DNA from: Pyrrhosoma nymphula
Taxonomy: Eukaryota; Arthropoda; Insecta; Odonata; Coenagrionidae
Length of the DNA stretch: 64,000 nucleotides
Direction: 5' to 3'
Assembly: GCA_963573305.1 (NCBI GenBank)
Contig: OY754339.1
Span: 73,517,376-73,581,375 of the forward strand
The translations under genes were made by a program, and so were the position numbers. The notes under the pieces were generated by a model. That model was not told where the DNA came from and did no database searches. It saw only the letters and a list, made by a program, of their open reading frames with translations. Within the stretch, counting starts at the first letter, position 1; every line of letters begins with the position of its first letter. Shown here piece by piece: positions 10,150-22,039 of the stretch.

Positions 10150-12830
10150 GAAACGTTTATTGGCATTGTCAGGGCTTTGAAATTAATTACCGAACATACA
10201 CACTGGTTGCATGAAATTGTCTACCAGTCGCTCTACAGTAGCCAGAAAAATAATCAGTCGGCCGATTTGACCAACACTCCAAAATATCTATATGATTATA
10301 AAAACATGGTTAGTAAAAATCTGAAATTGATTTACAAAACGTATTTACAGCGGTTGCTATTTCGGGCGTAAAATACATAACAACAGCAAAGGAGTTCCAC
10401 TTCAATAACTCTTTTTATATCTTGATTTCCTGACGCGGCAAGAGTGACTTCTTAACATCACACTTTGAAAAAGGTCCTGACAACAGGGAAGGCATTACGC
10501 GACCAATCATTTCGTTACACACTTGAGAATCAACATGAACAGTCTGACCCTTGGTGGGTAATTGATGCTGCTTGCACGCATTAATGTAGAATCCTTTATA
10601 AAAAACGTTCGGTAATTATGGAAATCGGTGCGATGCTACGTAAATTTGGAGCCAGTCAGATCGCCTGTTAAGGTAATTTGAGCGAGACATCACTACTCAT
10701 AACATTCAGTGAACTAGACCTTATTGTACAAATAAAATGTACATAATTTTTTTCAAATTATACCACCTATTGCACAACTTTTCGAGAAAATTGCCAAAAA
10801 ATATAGGGGCCATTTTACATGTGGGGTGCATGGCTGAGCGCTCCAAAGAGAGAGACAGACATTGCTACTTGAAAAAAAATTGGAAGTTATCATGACAGAA
10901 ATGTAGTGGTAAGCTGTTCGTATGATTTTTAAATGAAATTTAAAATAAATTCGTTACTCACTGTAGTACTTTTTATAAAACCGTATGTATTGTTTGCTAC
11001 TAGCGTTTTCGGCGTACAATGTGAAGCAATTAAGTCAAGTTTTATCCTCAAAATAATTGAGCAATTAAATAATTACTAAAACTTTCAGACATTAAAATAG
11101 TTTCTTTTTTCATTAATAGTACTATATTTACTTCGTGTTCTCTACAAATGCTTATATTTAGAAATGAAATCCAAATATGAACTCTACTATTTTAGCGTAA
11201 AAAAAAGACTCTATTCCGCTTAAATGAATAATGTATCACGACCTTTGTTTCGATGTATTGCGTCATTTTCAGGTATCGCAGGCTATAAATAAGCAATTAA
11301 CTTGGCCCGTTACCAGGGGAAAAATCACCATAGAAATATTCATTTTCAAAATAAAAGCGAGAACAAAATATTAACACTAATAATTAAGCTAGCCCCAAAT
11401 AATCGGGTTTAACTTAAAAAACATTCACAAGGTAGTTAAGCTCACGGCTGATATACACTATCAATTTTTAAAATGTGAGATCATGTCTCGTATCAATTCA
11501 ACCTTGCTCTCAACCTGACCTACTCAGATTTTCATAAAATTAGGCACATTTCAAGAAATTTCGCAAAAAACCACAGAGATAGTCCTTAAAAATAATTTTT
11601 CAATATCATCAATCATTTTTCATCTTCTATAATACACGTAAAATCTTTTAATATGTTACGCTTTACTTTAAAAACTTGAAAGAGGACAATTTGACATGCC
11701 TAAGGAAACAGCTTCCCCTCTAATTTAGATCACAGGTGACACATAGATTGGCGGAATTCAACAAATCACAGCGAAATGGATGGGGATTTTACATCAAAAT
11801 AATGTATCTATTTCCAATCATCACGTGCTGAATGTATTTTTGTGCTGATCGAATGGCGATCACAAGATAAAATTGCCGAGATTCTGAAAGAAGAACGATG
11901 CCAAATATATTTTTCTACAAAAGGTTTCAGAGATGCTCACTTCAACATTTTACATTGCAAATAAATTGTATCCACTCAAATATCGCAGTTAATAAAGTCG
12001 CGAATCAAGTACCGTTGAACAAGCAACTAAAGCTCAGTAGAAGACACTTTTGCATAAAGATCAACGGCATAATTCTTCTAGATTTGATGATATGCTCAAC
12101 AAGCAAAATTCGTGGAATTATGTTGGTTCATTATGTATTATAATTCAACAATTGGTGATGGAAAAATCAATTTATAAAAAACGCTTGTGATTATATTTAC
12201 GATTTCTTTCAGTGCACCAAATTTCATGAAAATAGAAAACGGGTAGGTCAGGAAAATGTAATATTTTTGCTTGATTTGGCACGGCATGGGGCCATGGTCA
12301 GTCACCTGATTCAAAACATGTGACCTAGATAGGGTAATGCACTTGCCCAGCACCTGGGATTCCCGACTACTGAGCAGAACTCAGCGCGCTCTCTCCTTCT
12401 TCTCGGAATACACGCAGAGAGCGAGAAAGAGAAGACGCCCTCAGGCGATTATTTCCATCAGCAAGTCGCAATGCTTTCTGTACCGAGAGTGTCCTCTCAG
12501 GGCAGTGGGAGCGAGATTTATTTCTCAGTTATAATGGACAACATGCTCGAATATTATTTTAAAATTTAGGCAATTGTAAGAGATAAATAAAATGAATTAA
12601 AATATTAAGGACGAGAAAAACTCGATTGAATTTCGAAGTGATCACCTAAAGTAACGTTTGAGGCTATAACTTGACTTAGCTCGTAGGCTTCCGCGGATGT
12701 AGTGTTGACTGTTTCTTTTTCGGGATTAATTCCGCGATGTTTAGAATTGCAAAAAAAACAATATTTCGCTGGTCTTCCTACCAGCATCCTCATATTAACT
12801 GAACTGATACCTTAGTCTCGCTCGTCTTTA
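10150..12830. other. AT-rich stretch, no supported gene
   Basis: Long AT-rich sequence with only chance-length frames. A hairpin just upstream (arms about 10102-10111 and 10140-10149) is followed directly by GAAACG, recalling the foldback core seen elsewhere in the window, but no flanking repeat was found. Confidence 0.4.
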
Positions 12831-12835
12831 TATAT

Positions 12836-12900
12836 ATCGCGAAATCGGAAGGTCCGTGGTTCAATTCCCGGTCTAGTCGAATTTTTTTCACTTGGAATCG
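12836..12900 (+). mobile_element. tRNA-derived SINE fragment (B-box part)
   Basis: GGTCCGTGGTTCAATTCCC carries a good match to the tRNA/Pol III B box (GGTTCAAATCC type), followed by GGTCTAGTCGAATTTTTTTC. No convincing A box lies upstream, so it is probably a 5'-truncated or decayed SINE rather than a tRNA gene. Confidence 0.4.
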
Positions 12901-12989
12901 GCCATCATTCCATCTTCACATCACCATTGTGTTATCACATTTTATGTGTTTCCTATCCTCTTTCTTTCACCCCCTGTTTGAACAAAATA

Positions 12990-13009
12990 TTTATATATAT
13001 ATATATATG
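12990..13009. repeat. TA microsatellite
   Basis: About ten TA units, adjoining the end of the minus-strand GIY-YIG fragment. Confidence 0.85.
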
Positions 13010-13014
13010 AGTGA

Positions 13015-13319
13015 GGACTCCCACTGTTGCCGGAATTTTTAAATTTGAAAGATCGTTTAAGATTTCTACTCAACGTGTAACCGTCTTCTCGGTTGACGTT
13101 CTCCGGTCTCTTCGCAATTTCTATAGCCTCCCTGATTAATCTTGGGTAATAGCGTACCTCCTTTGATATTAATTTTGTCTCCTCAAGGTTGAAATTATGA
13201 GTGGGGCCGCTGAGATTGTGTTCGGCTATTGCAGAAATGCGGTAATTATTATTTTTAATTGCCCGTTTATGCTCTTGGAGGCGTATTTTTAGGGCTCTGC
13301 ATGTCTGGCCTACATATTA
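13015..13319 (-). pseudogene. Penelope-like element GIY-YIG endonuclease fragment
   Basis: About 100 minus-strand codons are open with no stop. They read VGQTCRALKIRLQEHKRA near the start, then ISAIAEHN, a spaced H (HNFNLEETKLI), PRLIREAIEIAKRPENVNRE and DGYTLSRNL. This is the order and spacing of the GIY-YIG domain found at the C-terminus of Penelope-like retroelement proteins: (Y)VG.T.R.L..RL.EH, a histidine block, then REA.EI and N.E.G. The conserved R of 'RL.EH' and E of 'REA.EI' are present. The first GIY half and the reverse transcriptase are missing; the fragment stops just before the usual upstream beta strand. It encodes the nuclease that nicks target DNA for insertion, but this copy is only a fossil. 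Confidence 0.8.
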
Positions 13320-13329
13320 ACTTGACTTG

Positions 13330-14055
13330 TTTCACGTCGTACGTTGAAAACGCTTTGTCATTACCGAAGTTATTTTTTTATTTTATAAAAAGAACAACGG
13401 TGAGTAATGAATTTCTTAGGAAATAAAACAAAAATCGAGAAAAGTATGAACTGCGAGCCGTCACATTTATGACGCCACCCTTGCGTCAGAAAATGAGTAA
13501 GTTCTGACGCGATCTAGGCGCCAAAACTTGCTCATTTTTTAAAGAATAATGTCTCCATTGAGTGTAAGACCATTTTATCGTATGAAAAAACGACTAAACT
13601 AATTTTTGGCAAGCACGCTGGCCCGAACGTAATCAGGTTAGAGTGTGAAATTTTGGTGTAGATAGAAATATGGCATCTTTTCCTTCCAAATGAGGTCAAA
13701 TCCATTGAATTTCACGGGTAGCTCAGACTACCAACTAAATGAACCATCACCGTCTCCCAATCACTTATCTGTGCGCCCGCACCGAGTGACGAATGGATAT
13801 GACGAAGGCCGAAGAGAGAAAGTCTCGTCTGTCGCACGAATTCCATCGTACTCACTGCACCCACACACACACACACAAAAAAGGAAAAGCACCCGGATAC
13901 ACATATCTCCCCCACCGAACTCTGACGCGTGTCCATCGTTTGGTACGTTTACTAGGGGGTAATAGCACATCACAGAGAAGTATTGTATTTTTTTTTATTT
14001 CCTCGAAAGTGGCATTGGGTACTTGAACTTTTAATTACGGACGAACCTACGCAGC
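13330..14055. other. Unassigned sequence with CA repeat
   Basis: No gene recognised. It contains a short CA microsatellite near 13860-13877 and an imperfect hairpin around 13465-13525. Open frames on both strands at 13690-14026 overlap one another and have no known motif. Confidence 0.35.
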
Positions 14056-14065
14056 CATGTCCTAG

Positions 14066-14147
14066 AAAATGAACCCAGGTGGGGCCCGAACCCGCGACCG
14101 TGGAGGTAGCAGGTGAGGACATTACCCCGGCACCACCGGGGCCGACA
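14066..14147 (-). mobile_element. tRNA-derived SINE head
   Basis: Read on the minus strand this has the size and layout of a tRNA. It starts GTCGGCCCCGGTGGTGCC, has an A-box-like segment (TGGTGCCGGGGTAAT), and about 40 bases later a strong B box (GCGGGTTCGGGCCCC). No canonical cloverleaf or anticodon arm is convincing. The head of a Pol III-transcribed SINE is more likely than a functional tRNA gene. Confidence 0.55.
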
Positions 14148-14695
14148 ATGGGGTCGCACTTCCACCAGGAGGTGAAGTGAACTAACTACCACCTGAGGTG
14201 GTTGGAGCGATTTCTGCTAACGTACAGATTTGCGTGCGTTTCCTTGTTGGTGATAACTAAAGATAAAAGTGAAAAAAATTAATTTTACCGATTTTGATTA
14301 CTCGAAGTAATAATTTTCTTATTATTATAGTGGTTTGTAACAAATACCTATCAAGGTGTCAGACCCAGTTGAAGATTCGAAAAAAAACATTAAAATATAA
14401 TTTTCGCCCGAAATTCGAATACCGCGACGAAAACTCTAGTTATAACATGCTTTCATGAAAGGGAAAATATAAAATGTAATTCGTGAGGTTTTTTTATTAA
14501 TGCATTTAATGTGAGTTCCACCGCATAAACATATGAACTTGCGTGAAATGTAGTCCTTGAATTTTTTTCGACATACTTAAAATATATTTAAAATGTGCAC
14601 TCAATGGCCAACGATTACCGCTCCAGCTATCATTAAAGAAACCTACGTGAAACGCGCAATACCGCGCTACAGTCAACTCTTTTCTAATACATATG

Positions 14696-15258
14696 TATGT
14701 AACCAGCTAGGATTCGTCAAGCGTATTGTGGGAAGATTTTCGGATGAAAAAGTAAAAGAGAGGTGCTATTTCGCGCTCGTCCGGCCACACCTTGAATATG
14801 CAGCGAGCATATGGGATCCGGTGCAGAAAGACTTAATCCGGGAACTTAATAAAATACAAAGGAAAGCTGCGCGATTCGTCAAAAACTGCTACGGGCGTAC
14901 AGACAGCGTTACACAGATGTTAAACGAATTAGGCTGGGAGCCGCTAGAGACTCGGAGGCTGCGCGCTAGGCTTAGATTGCTTGAGCAATTGAGAATAGAT
15001 ATCTTTAAGAGCGACACGGAGAACATCATATTAGACCCCACTATATTTCCAGATCCGACAGAAACGATAAATTAAGAGAGATATTTTGCCGAACGGATAG
15101 GTATGGGAATTCGTTTTTCCCCCGAACAATAAGGGACTTTAATAAATGCAAGGCGTAATTTAATTAGAGCGTTTCCTTTTTATATGTAAACGGCTGGTGT
15201 CCTAACATCCCCCGCCACACGCATATTGAGGCGGCTTGCGGGGTAGTATGTAGATGAA
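14696..15258 (+). mobile_element. 5'-truncated LINE 3' end, copy B (longest copy)
   Basis: It encodes the C-terminal third of a non-LTR reverse transcriptase protein in one open frame to 15075. The order is GFVKRIVGRF, EKVKERCYFALVRPHLEYAA, SIWDP, IQRKAARFVKNCYGR, then ELGWEPLETRRLRARL. This 'LVRPHLEY...IWDP....L...Q..AARF' series is the conserved thumb/connection region downstream of the RT catalytic core in many animal LINEs. The catalytic YADD box is upstream and missing, so the copy is truncated and inactive. The 3' UTR carries the shared hairpin (outer stem 15210-15215 with 15238-15243) and ends TGTAGATG. Copies A and C are shorter versions. Confidence 0.85.
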
Positions 15259-15259
15259 C

Positions 15260-16165
15260 CAGGAGGGTCTGCAGATGACCTTTTTTTTTTAAGAGACGGA
15301 TGTGCTTTCAAATCATTTCCTCAATAAAGTAAGAACCAAAGCTGAAACAGGCGATATGACATTTGCAGAGAGTGCTCCCGTCTGACACAATAATGTTGTA
15401 AAAATAAATATTATTGAAATAAACGAGGCCTCTTTCGTTCAGGTAAATGGTTGCGATGAAGGATAACCTTTAGTTAGTGCTGCGCATGCGCGAAACGAGG
15501 ATGTTGGCCCGCGGTTACTTGTGTCCATTTTAGACCTTTAGGCAAAGTTTCCGTGCCACACACATCACGACTGGAATGTGCTAGCGCGCTGACTTTGGAG
15601 TCAAACGGAAGATACTGTTAAGATCTGTCCAGTCAAGCCCAAAACCGATTTTGTACATTATTTATTCGTTTCGAATAAAAATAAAAGATGAAATTTCAAT
15701 CAAAATTTTATATTTTAGCCTACGTTCACCGAAAAGCCCGATGACAGTAAAAAGATTGCATTTTAAATAAAAAAAATAAGAAGGAAATATGTAATCTTAA
15801 AGGGCGCAGAGATGAACTTTGTTGTTTGGACAAATTTGAGATGCAATCGGGATGTTTCACTCTCCAGCATCTGCAACGTTTCATAATGTTGTTTCAGCAT
15901 TGATTTGGTCGAACTTTTACAGGACGAAAGAAGAAACCGCAGTTTTCCACAGATAAATGTTTTATACGATCGCTATTAATGTTTCACGCCATTTTCAAGC
16001 CTTTCAGATGATTTTTACATCATTGTCAAGTCCTTGTTAAATGATGTAAAATATAGAAACCAATAGAATAAAACATTTATGAAAGGATAACTGCACAGAG
16101 TTCTTCTTTCGTCACCTGGAATGTTATTTTTTATCCGCGTTTTGCAAAAGCGCCAAACTGAAGAG
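15260..16165. other. Unassigned AT-rich sequence
   Basis: No coding region recognised. The block 15960-16080 contains partly repeated segments around CATCATTGTCAAG and CATCATTTAAC with a nearby GTTTCACGCC, which recalls the foldback core, but no clean arms could be defined. Confidence 0.3.
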
Positions 16166-16169
16166 CGTC

Positions 16170-16620
16170 AATTGTTAAAAGGAGTTCCGCCCTCTTGCGG
16201 AACATAAAGGAGAGAGGGCCGGAGAAAGTGAATGGGTTATGAGACAGTCGACGGTGGCGTCTTTGTCATTCACGGTGATCTGTGGCCGGAACGAGGGAAG
16301 GAGGAGGAGAAACCATTGAGAGGAATACGCGAAGGAGGAGAAGAATGGAGAAGCGGTTTCCGAGAGGAGACAGTGTTTCGGAAATGGATTCGCGCTCCGT
16401 TGACCGCCCCTCCCCCGCCACACTTAAGAAAGACACCGTTCGTTCATCTTATATCTCCGCGTTGACGTGGAATATTTGGACCGATTCCGAGTCGGGTCCT
16501 CCGAACGGTGACCGTATAGCGGACGATTCCAATCATACCATCTCTTCAGTCGGGCAGGAGAGGAAGCACGTGGGCCAAAGAGCAATGTAATGCAAGGTCC
16601 ATTGACAAACACATTCATAT
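16170..16620. other. GC-richer block of unknown role
   Basis: Open frames occur in several registers on both strands (16232-16465 and 16282-16590 plus; 16423-16175 and 16618-16424 minus). That pattern is expected of GC-rich sequence rather than of a gene. No domain, signal peptide or splice pair was found. It could be an exon or promoter region, but nothing decides this. Confidence 0.25.
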
Positions 16621-16729
16621 TTGTCAGTTTTAACCAGAGTATTGTACTGCTCCTGATTTGAAAACCAAGTATTCATTAAGAACGTGCTGTCAAAACGGAT
16701 TTACACCTGGGAAATGGAAGCGAAACCTG

Positions 16730-17085
16730 GGTACGCCAGGATATGCACATGAGAAGGTTTCAATGCAGTGGGATTGGGGGACCTGAGAATTAGTCGAGGT
16801 AAAATCAGGAAGGGTGTTAGGAATGAAAGGGTGATGAAAGAATGTTGAATGGACTCCTCAGTAATGGACATGTTTGAAAGGAACGTGCTTCGTTGATTTG
16901 GCCATGTTGAGAGAATGGAAGAGACTCGAATAGCGGAACAGATTTATGACAATGGAATTAATGGCGTCAGAGGAAGGGGAAGATCAAAGTCATGGGTGAC
17001 TGTAATGGAAGATACTCTTGAGAAAGGGAATATTAGAATTCTAAAGAATTACATATCGTGTAGGCCATACCTGTGGTAAGATGGC
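16730..17085 (+). pseudogene. LINE polyprotein C-terminal fragment
   Basis: The plus strand reads GDLRISRGKIRKGVRNERVM, then in another frame MDMFERNVLR, an in-frame stop where W is usual, and FGHVERMEETRIAEQIYDNG followed by GVRGRGRSKSWVT. 'RWFGHVERM...R.A......G.R.RGRP...W' is a hallmark of the C-terminal region of one large group of APE-type LINEs, the same group as 24880-27690 and 30095-30360. Frames are broken at least once and no 5' part is present. Confidence 0.7.
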
Positions 17086-17500
17086 TAAATATGAAATGTC
17101 CGTTTTTTGCAAAATTTAGTTATGCATACCGTTGGATTCGTAGCGCTAATACTGATGGATTTGGAAAGTTAAAAATATATAATGACAACAGTTTTATACA
17201 TCTATTACGAGAAGGTAAGACCTAAACTTTGAGATTCTGATTTTTCAGAGCGTACTTAACTTTAAAATTGAACTCCTGCAAAATTTGCAAAACATGACAT
17301 AACATATTTTGCCATTTTACCGCAGATATAATGTTAGGTCAATAGTCCCCACAGTGAGTGGGGATAAAAAATGCCGCAGACGACAAATTATTTTTTCCAG
17401 AGGACACAATTTTATGAGAGTAAATATTTCTAGTTACTTGAAATTTTGGTTGTCGTAAGAGATCACTGTATGAAATTACGCAAAGAGTACGACTTTTGAC

Positions 17501-17817
17501 CATAGGCGTGCGCACGGGTGGTGCACCGGTGGTGCACCTGCACCACCAAATGGCTAGAAATAATTAATTAAATAACCTAGAAATACGTGACAATGATACT
17601 ATGAATGTTTAAAAATCTGCAAGAGAATTAGATGAACCATACTCTGGTAAATAAATCAAATTCTTAAGTGTTTTTCCCTCTGTCTTACTGACAACCAACT
17701 CTTAAAGTTCACTTTAGCTGGATGACTGGCAGTGCAAATAAAGTTTTTTAACAGCAAATTTTCATAATGAAAACAATTACGGGCACCACCAAATAAAATG
17801 GTCTGCGCACGCCTATG
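17501..17817. mobile_element. hAT-like MITE, 317 bp
   Basis: The ends form a perfect 14-bp inverted repeat: CATAGGCGTGCGCA on the left and TGCGCACGCCTATG on the right. They are flanked by CTTTTGAC (17493-17500) and CTTGTGAC (17818-17825), an 8-bp target duplication with one mismatch. There is no coding capacity. Near both ends is a GCACCACCAAAT-type repeat. Confidence 0.82.
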
Positions 17818-18325
17818 CTTGTGACTGACTGCCCTTGTATTAAATAATAAAAAAATAATTCAAAACTGAATACGCTAGCATGCGCATGCATCATTATACC
17901 TAATTTCATGTATTCAAATTTACAAAGCCGGAAGTTATGCGTAAGCGGAACGATGCCCTGCACGTAGCGATACATATCGAGACATTGCTACAATGGATAC
18001 TTACATGGAAGTCATCTTAAAGGGCATCTCTTAAGTAACGTTTCACTTTCCACGTCCCTGTGATTTTTATTTCATAAGCATAATATTGAAGCACAAACCG
18101 AAATAATACCCGTTACATATAGAAAGGGAATGATAACACAGTCTTGTAATATAAAAAGACAGTAAACTTGCAGCTCGGAGCGCTGTGGCGCAAGTAAATG
18201 CTTACTTCGAGAATTACAAAACAAACCCTCGCTAAAACGTCTAGTTCTACTCGTGGTTATATAACATGTGTTCTCATTGCAAATGCACGAAGACGAGTCT
18301 GTAACGTTTCCTTGTATTTTAAGTA

Positions 18326-21085
18326 TTTTATCATCAGTATAGTATCACAGAGGTGTCATTATACCGAAATTCTCCATAGATGTGGGTGTGTGGAGTTAGA
18401 TATTTGATTGCTATTCATTGCAGCAACAACAGTAAGAAAAATGTAGCCCGACTAAGGAAGAATATATTCATAGTAAAGATTAAAAAAATAGAAATGTAGC
18501 CAGTGTGTTACAGGAAACCTAGAATTGATAAAGAGGTACTATTAAGACAAAACTAATGTTGAAAATATTATGATGCAGTTTGTAAAAGATACAGGACTGA
18601 AGTTCTTATTGAATCAGGGCCGAAGCGATGGTAGTCACCGAGGAAATGATACAAAACTCTCCGCGCTTTTCCTCAAAACTTAAACCTTGAGGATTCAACC
18701 AAAGCCCTCAAGGCTTCATGTTTCTGTCTGATCATTTTTCGTTGCCGTCGATCCGCACACTGCAGGGTTATGCCGAAGGAATCAGTATTAACGGGGATCG
18801 GGTTGGTGTGGTGGCTAGAGCACTGTCTTCCCATCTCGAGGGCCTGAGTTCAAATCTCGGTTGTGTCGGAGATTATTTTCAGTGGCATCCCAATCACTAA
18901 TTGGGTGCTTTGTTGAGAGTACAATATGTGCAATTCTTTTTCAGTCGGATGGGACGCTAAAAACTTGGTCCACCTGCCCTGAAAAAAAAAGTATTCTTAA
19001 ATTAAGATGAAAATATAGCTAGAAAGTTATTACGAATGGAAAAAATCCATTAGGACACTAATAAATAAATTATTATAAATATATTGTGGGAACCAGAACA
19101 TATTACAATGCAGCCAGGAAAATTAAGATGTGCCAAACTTCGAAGAATGTGAAAAAAATCATAAAAAATTAACTGAACAATAAAATTAATGCTTTGCACA
19201 AATATTGAAAAAATAATGCGTTCACTATTGATTTTTCACAATAAATGGCTAAACGCATTAATTGTAACTATTTGGAGTATGAGGCTAGGGGCAACGTTCA
19301 ATCATAAACACGAAGTTTAGATATATTGTCAATGCTGGCAAAACTGTCGAACACCACGTTAAAATAATCTCATCCTCTAAATCGTGCTCATTATTTTAAC
19401 GTGGTGTTCAACAATTTTGCCAGCATTGACAATATATCTAAACTTCGTGTTTATGATTGAACGTTGCCCCTAGCCTCATACTCCAAATAGTTACAATTAA
19501 TGCGTTTAGCCATTTATTGTGAAAAATCAATAGTGAACGTATTATTTTTTCAATATTTGTGCAATGCATTAATTTTATTGTTCAGTTAATTTTTTATGAT
19601 TTTTTTCACATTCTTCGAAGTTTGGCACATTTTAATTTTCCTGGCTGCATTGTAATATTTTTCCAATATTTGTGCAATGCATTAATTTTATTGTTCAGTT
19701 AATTTTTTATGATGATTTTCACATTCTTCGAAGTTTGGCACATTTTAATTTTCCTGGCTGCATTGTAATATGTTCTGGTTCCCACAATATATTTATAATA
19801 ATTTATTTATAAGTGTCCTAATGGATTTTTTCCATTCGTAATACCTTTCTAGCTATATTTTCCTCTTAATTTAAGAATACTTTTTTTTTTCAGGGCAGGT
19901 GGACCAAGTTTTTAGCGTCCCATCCGACTGAAAAAGAATTGCACATATTGTACTCTCAACAAAGCACCCAATTTTAATTTTCCTGGCTGCATTGTAATAT
20001 TTTTCCAATATTTGAGCCATGCATTAATTTTATTGGTCAGTTAATATGCATGATTTTTTTCCCATTCTTCGAAGTTTGGCACATTTAAATTTTCCTGGAT
20101 GTATTGTAATATGTTCTGGTTCCCACAATATATTTATATTAATTATTATAAGTGTCCTAAAGGAATTTTTTCCATTGGTAACACCTTTCTAGCTATAGAA
20201 ATTCTGAATTTTTGTTATCAAATATATCTTTTCATAACGGTCACTTATATTTTATGAGAATTTTATTCCAATTATTATTTCTTAAATTCTATCTTCTTCT
20301 GTAATTTCGTAGCATTTCGTTTAGCATATAAGGTCCTTAAGGTGTATTTTGCTCCAAAATCGTTAGAGCGTTATGCATATAAATCTTATGTAGTTTCGTA
20401 AATAACATTTCGCACGCATATGGGATTCTTTCACTTTAAAAAAAGACTATTTTAGTATGCAGTATTTAGCAAATGTGGCCATAATATTATGCATTCCACC
20501 ATCTAATTTGTATTCCCAAACCAAGAATATACAAAATTATGTATATTCGTGCGCAAAAATTCGCATCTCACAACTTTTGCCTTGGAGCAATATATTCATC
20601 TTACTTTTTATTTGCCGTTACCGTGGCTAAATAAATTAAATACACCATTAATGTGTTTTTGTGGTTTTTAATTTTGATCTTGAATATGCAGAAGAGTCGT
20701 CGTTCAAATATTATTAGGGCAAAATAGAAGTCGTGGAGGTAAATAACATACATGTCAGTGCTATACCTAGGTACAGCAATATGGCCGGATGCGCAAAAAT
20801 GCCCCACCTTATTAAAACCAAATCTTTTACAAACAGCATCATAATATTTTCAACATATGTTTTATCTTATAGTACCTCTTTATCAATTCTAGGTTTCCTG
20901 TAACACACTGGCTATATTTCTATTTTTTAAATCTTTACTATGAATATATTCTTCCTTAGTCGGGCTACATTTTTCTTACGGTTGTTGCTGCAATGAATAG
21001 CAATCAAATATCTATCTCCACACACCCACATCTATCGAGAATTTCGGTATAATGAAACCTCTGTGACACTATACTGATGATAAAA
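18326..21085. repeat. 2.76-kb compound inverted repeat
   Basis: The outer arms are 18326-18590 and 20822-21085 (about 265 bp, highly similar, inverted). The inner arms are 18901-19368 and 19390-19971, separated by a 21-base loop (19369-19389). The right inner arm is longer because it holds an extra direct copy of a ~110-bp block (19551-19657 and 19663-19771). A further partial copy of the same block follows at about 19972-20205. The segments between inner and outer arms (18591-18900 and 20206-20821) do not match each other. The left one contains the body of a SINE whose tail lies inside the inner arm. It looks like a foldback element or an inverted duplication, later modified. No ORF of note. 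Confidence 0.85.
18795..18990 (+). mobile_element. tRNA-derived SINE
   Basis: It begins with a tRNA-like head. An A-box-like TTGGTGTGGTGGCTAGAGC is followed at the right spacing by a B box, GAGTTCAAATCTC. A non-tRNA body and an A-rich end near 18980-18989 follow. The last ~90 bases recur inverted at about 19890-19972, inside the opposite arm of the big inverted repeat, so the SINE was probably present before the arms were duplicated. Confidence 0.7.
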
Positions 21086-21621
21086 ATTTGAATGCCTGGC
21101 TTCACTTTCGGACGGTAGGAGGTATAGGGGACCCCTTGACTCCAGTCAACTCAATGTTTGGGAGGAGGAAAAAAAAGATGGGGAAAGAAGCGTACCAACT
21201 TTACGGCGTTGCTGGCGGGAGAGCACCCGCGTCTGTCTGCCAGTCCTAGAATACTATCTCTAAAAGTGCTTCATCACAAGAAAGTGGCACTCTCTGGATA
21301 TGCGGGATGCGGGGATAAATTAGAGCGCCCGAATTAGCACACTTCCAGCCGAAGCAAAGCAACGGCGGCCCGCTCTGTGCGCGAAGCAACACCCTCCCCC
21401 TGCAACCACTTACGTATGTACTATACGATATGTGGGTCTTATTCTTGGCGGTTAGGGCATGAAACGCCTCCAGGGACTATGCGCATGCGCGTACGTGCAT
21501 TTCACCTCTCCCCCAAACCCCATCACTCCTTCAAGCACAAATACATTGTTTTTTTTTTATTTTATTTATTTTGTGTACGTATTTTGTTTTGTTGTTTATT
21601 AGACCACATTCTGTTTGTGAC

Positions 21622-21680
21622 TACCCACCTCCTGCCGCACACCCTTGAGGTGGCATGCAGAGTATTTTGTAGATGGATGT
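21622..21680 (+). mobile_element. LINE 3' tail (hairpin plus GTAGATG)
   Basis: Only the extreme 3' end is recognisable. The outer stem is CTGC 21632-21635 with GCAG 21657-21660, and the inner stem is CACC with GGTG. TTTTGTAGATGGATG follows. No RT coding sequence was recognised upstream. Confidence 0.6.
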
Positions 21681-21961
21681 ATTTTATTATTTTAAGAGGC
21701 CTCACCGCGACTACGTGAGTCGACACAAATACTAAATTCCAACTTTTAGTGTAATTAGTATTTTAATCCTTTTTTCGCTTATGACTTGCATTAGGGATTG
21801 AAGACCAAAATTGAAGTACAAAATATGCAGATTATTTCAAGAATATATTTCTAATGAACACCTTTTTAAAGCCATAAACACCGACAGCACCGCCATTTCT
21901 ACGGAATTGCCATATTTTAACTTCAATTATCTCTGTAATAACTCAAATCATAATGCAGTAA

Positions 21962-22035
21962 GTGATGAGTTCTTCTCGGGTTTCCCACCGGGTTAGGCTC
22001 TCCATGATCGCCAACGTTTCAGCAGGTTACTTTCC
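21962..22035 (+). mobile_element. Single arm of a foldback element
   Basis: The segment from CTTCTCGGGTTTCC through GTTTCAGCAGG aligns with the left arm of the foldback at 49802-49991 (shared GGTTTCC, GGTTA, CTCCAT, CGTTTCAGCAG in order). No partner arm was found downstream, so it is a partial copy. Confidence 0.5.
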
Positions 22036-22039
22036 TGCC

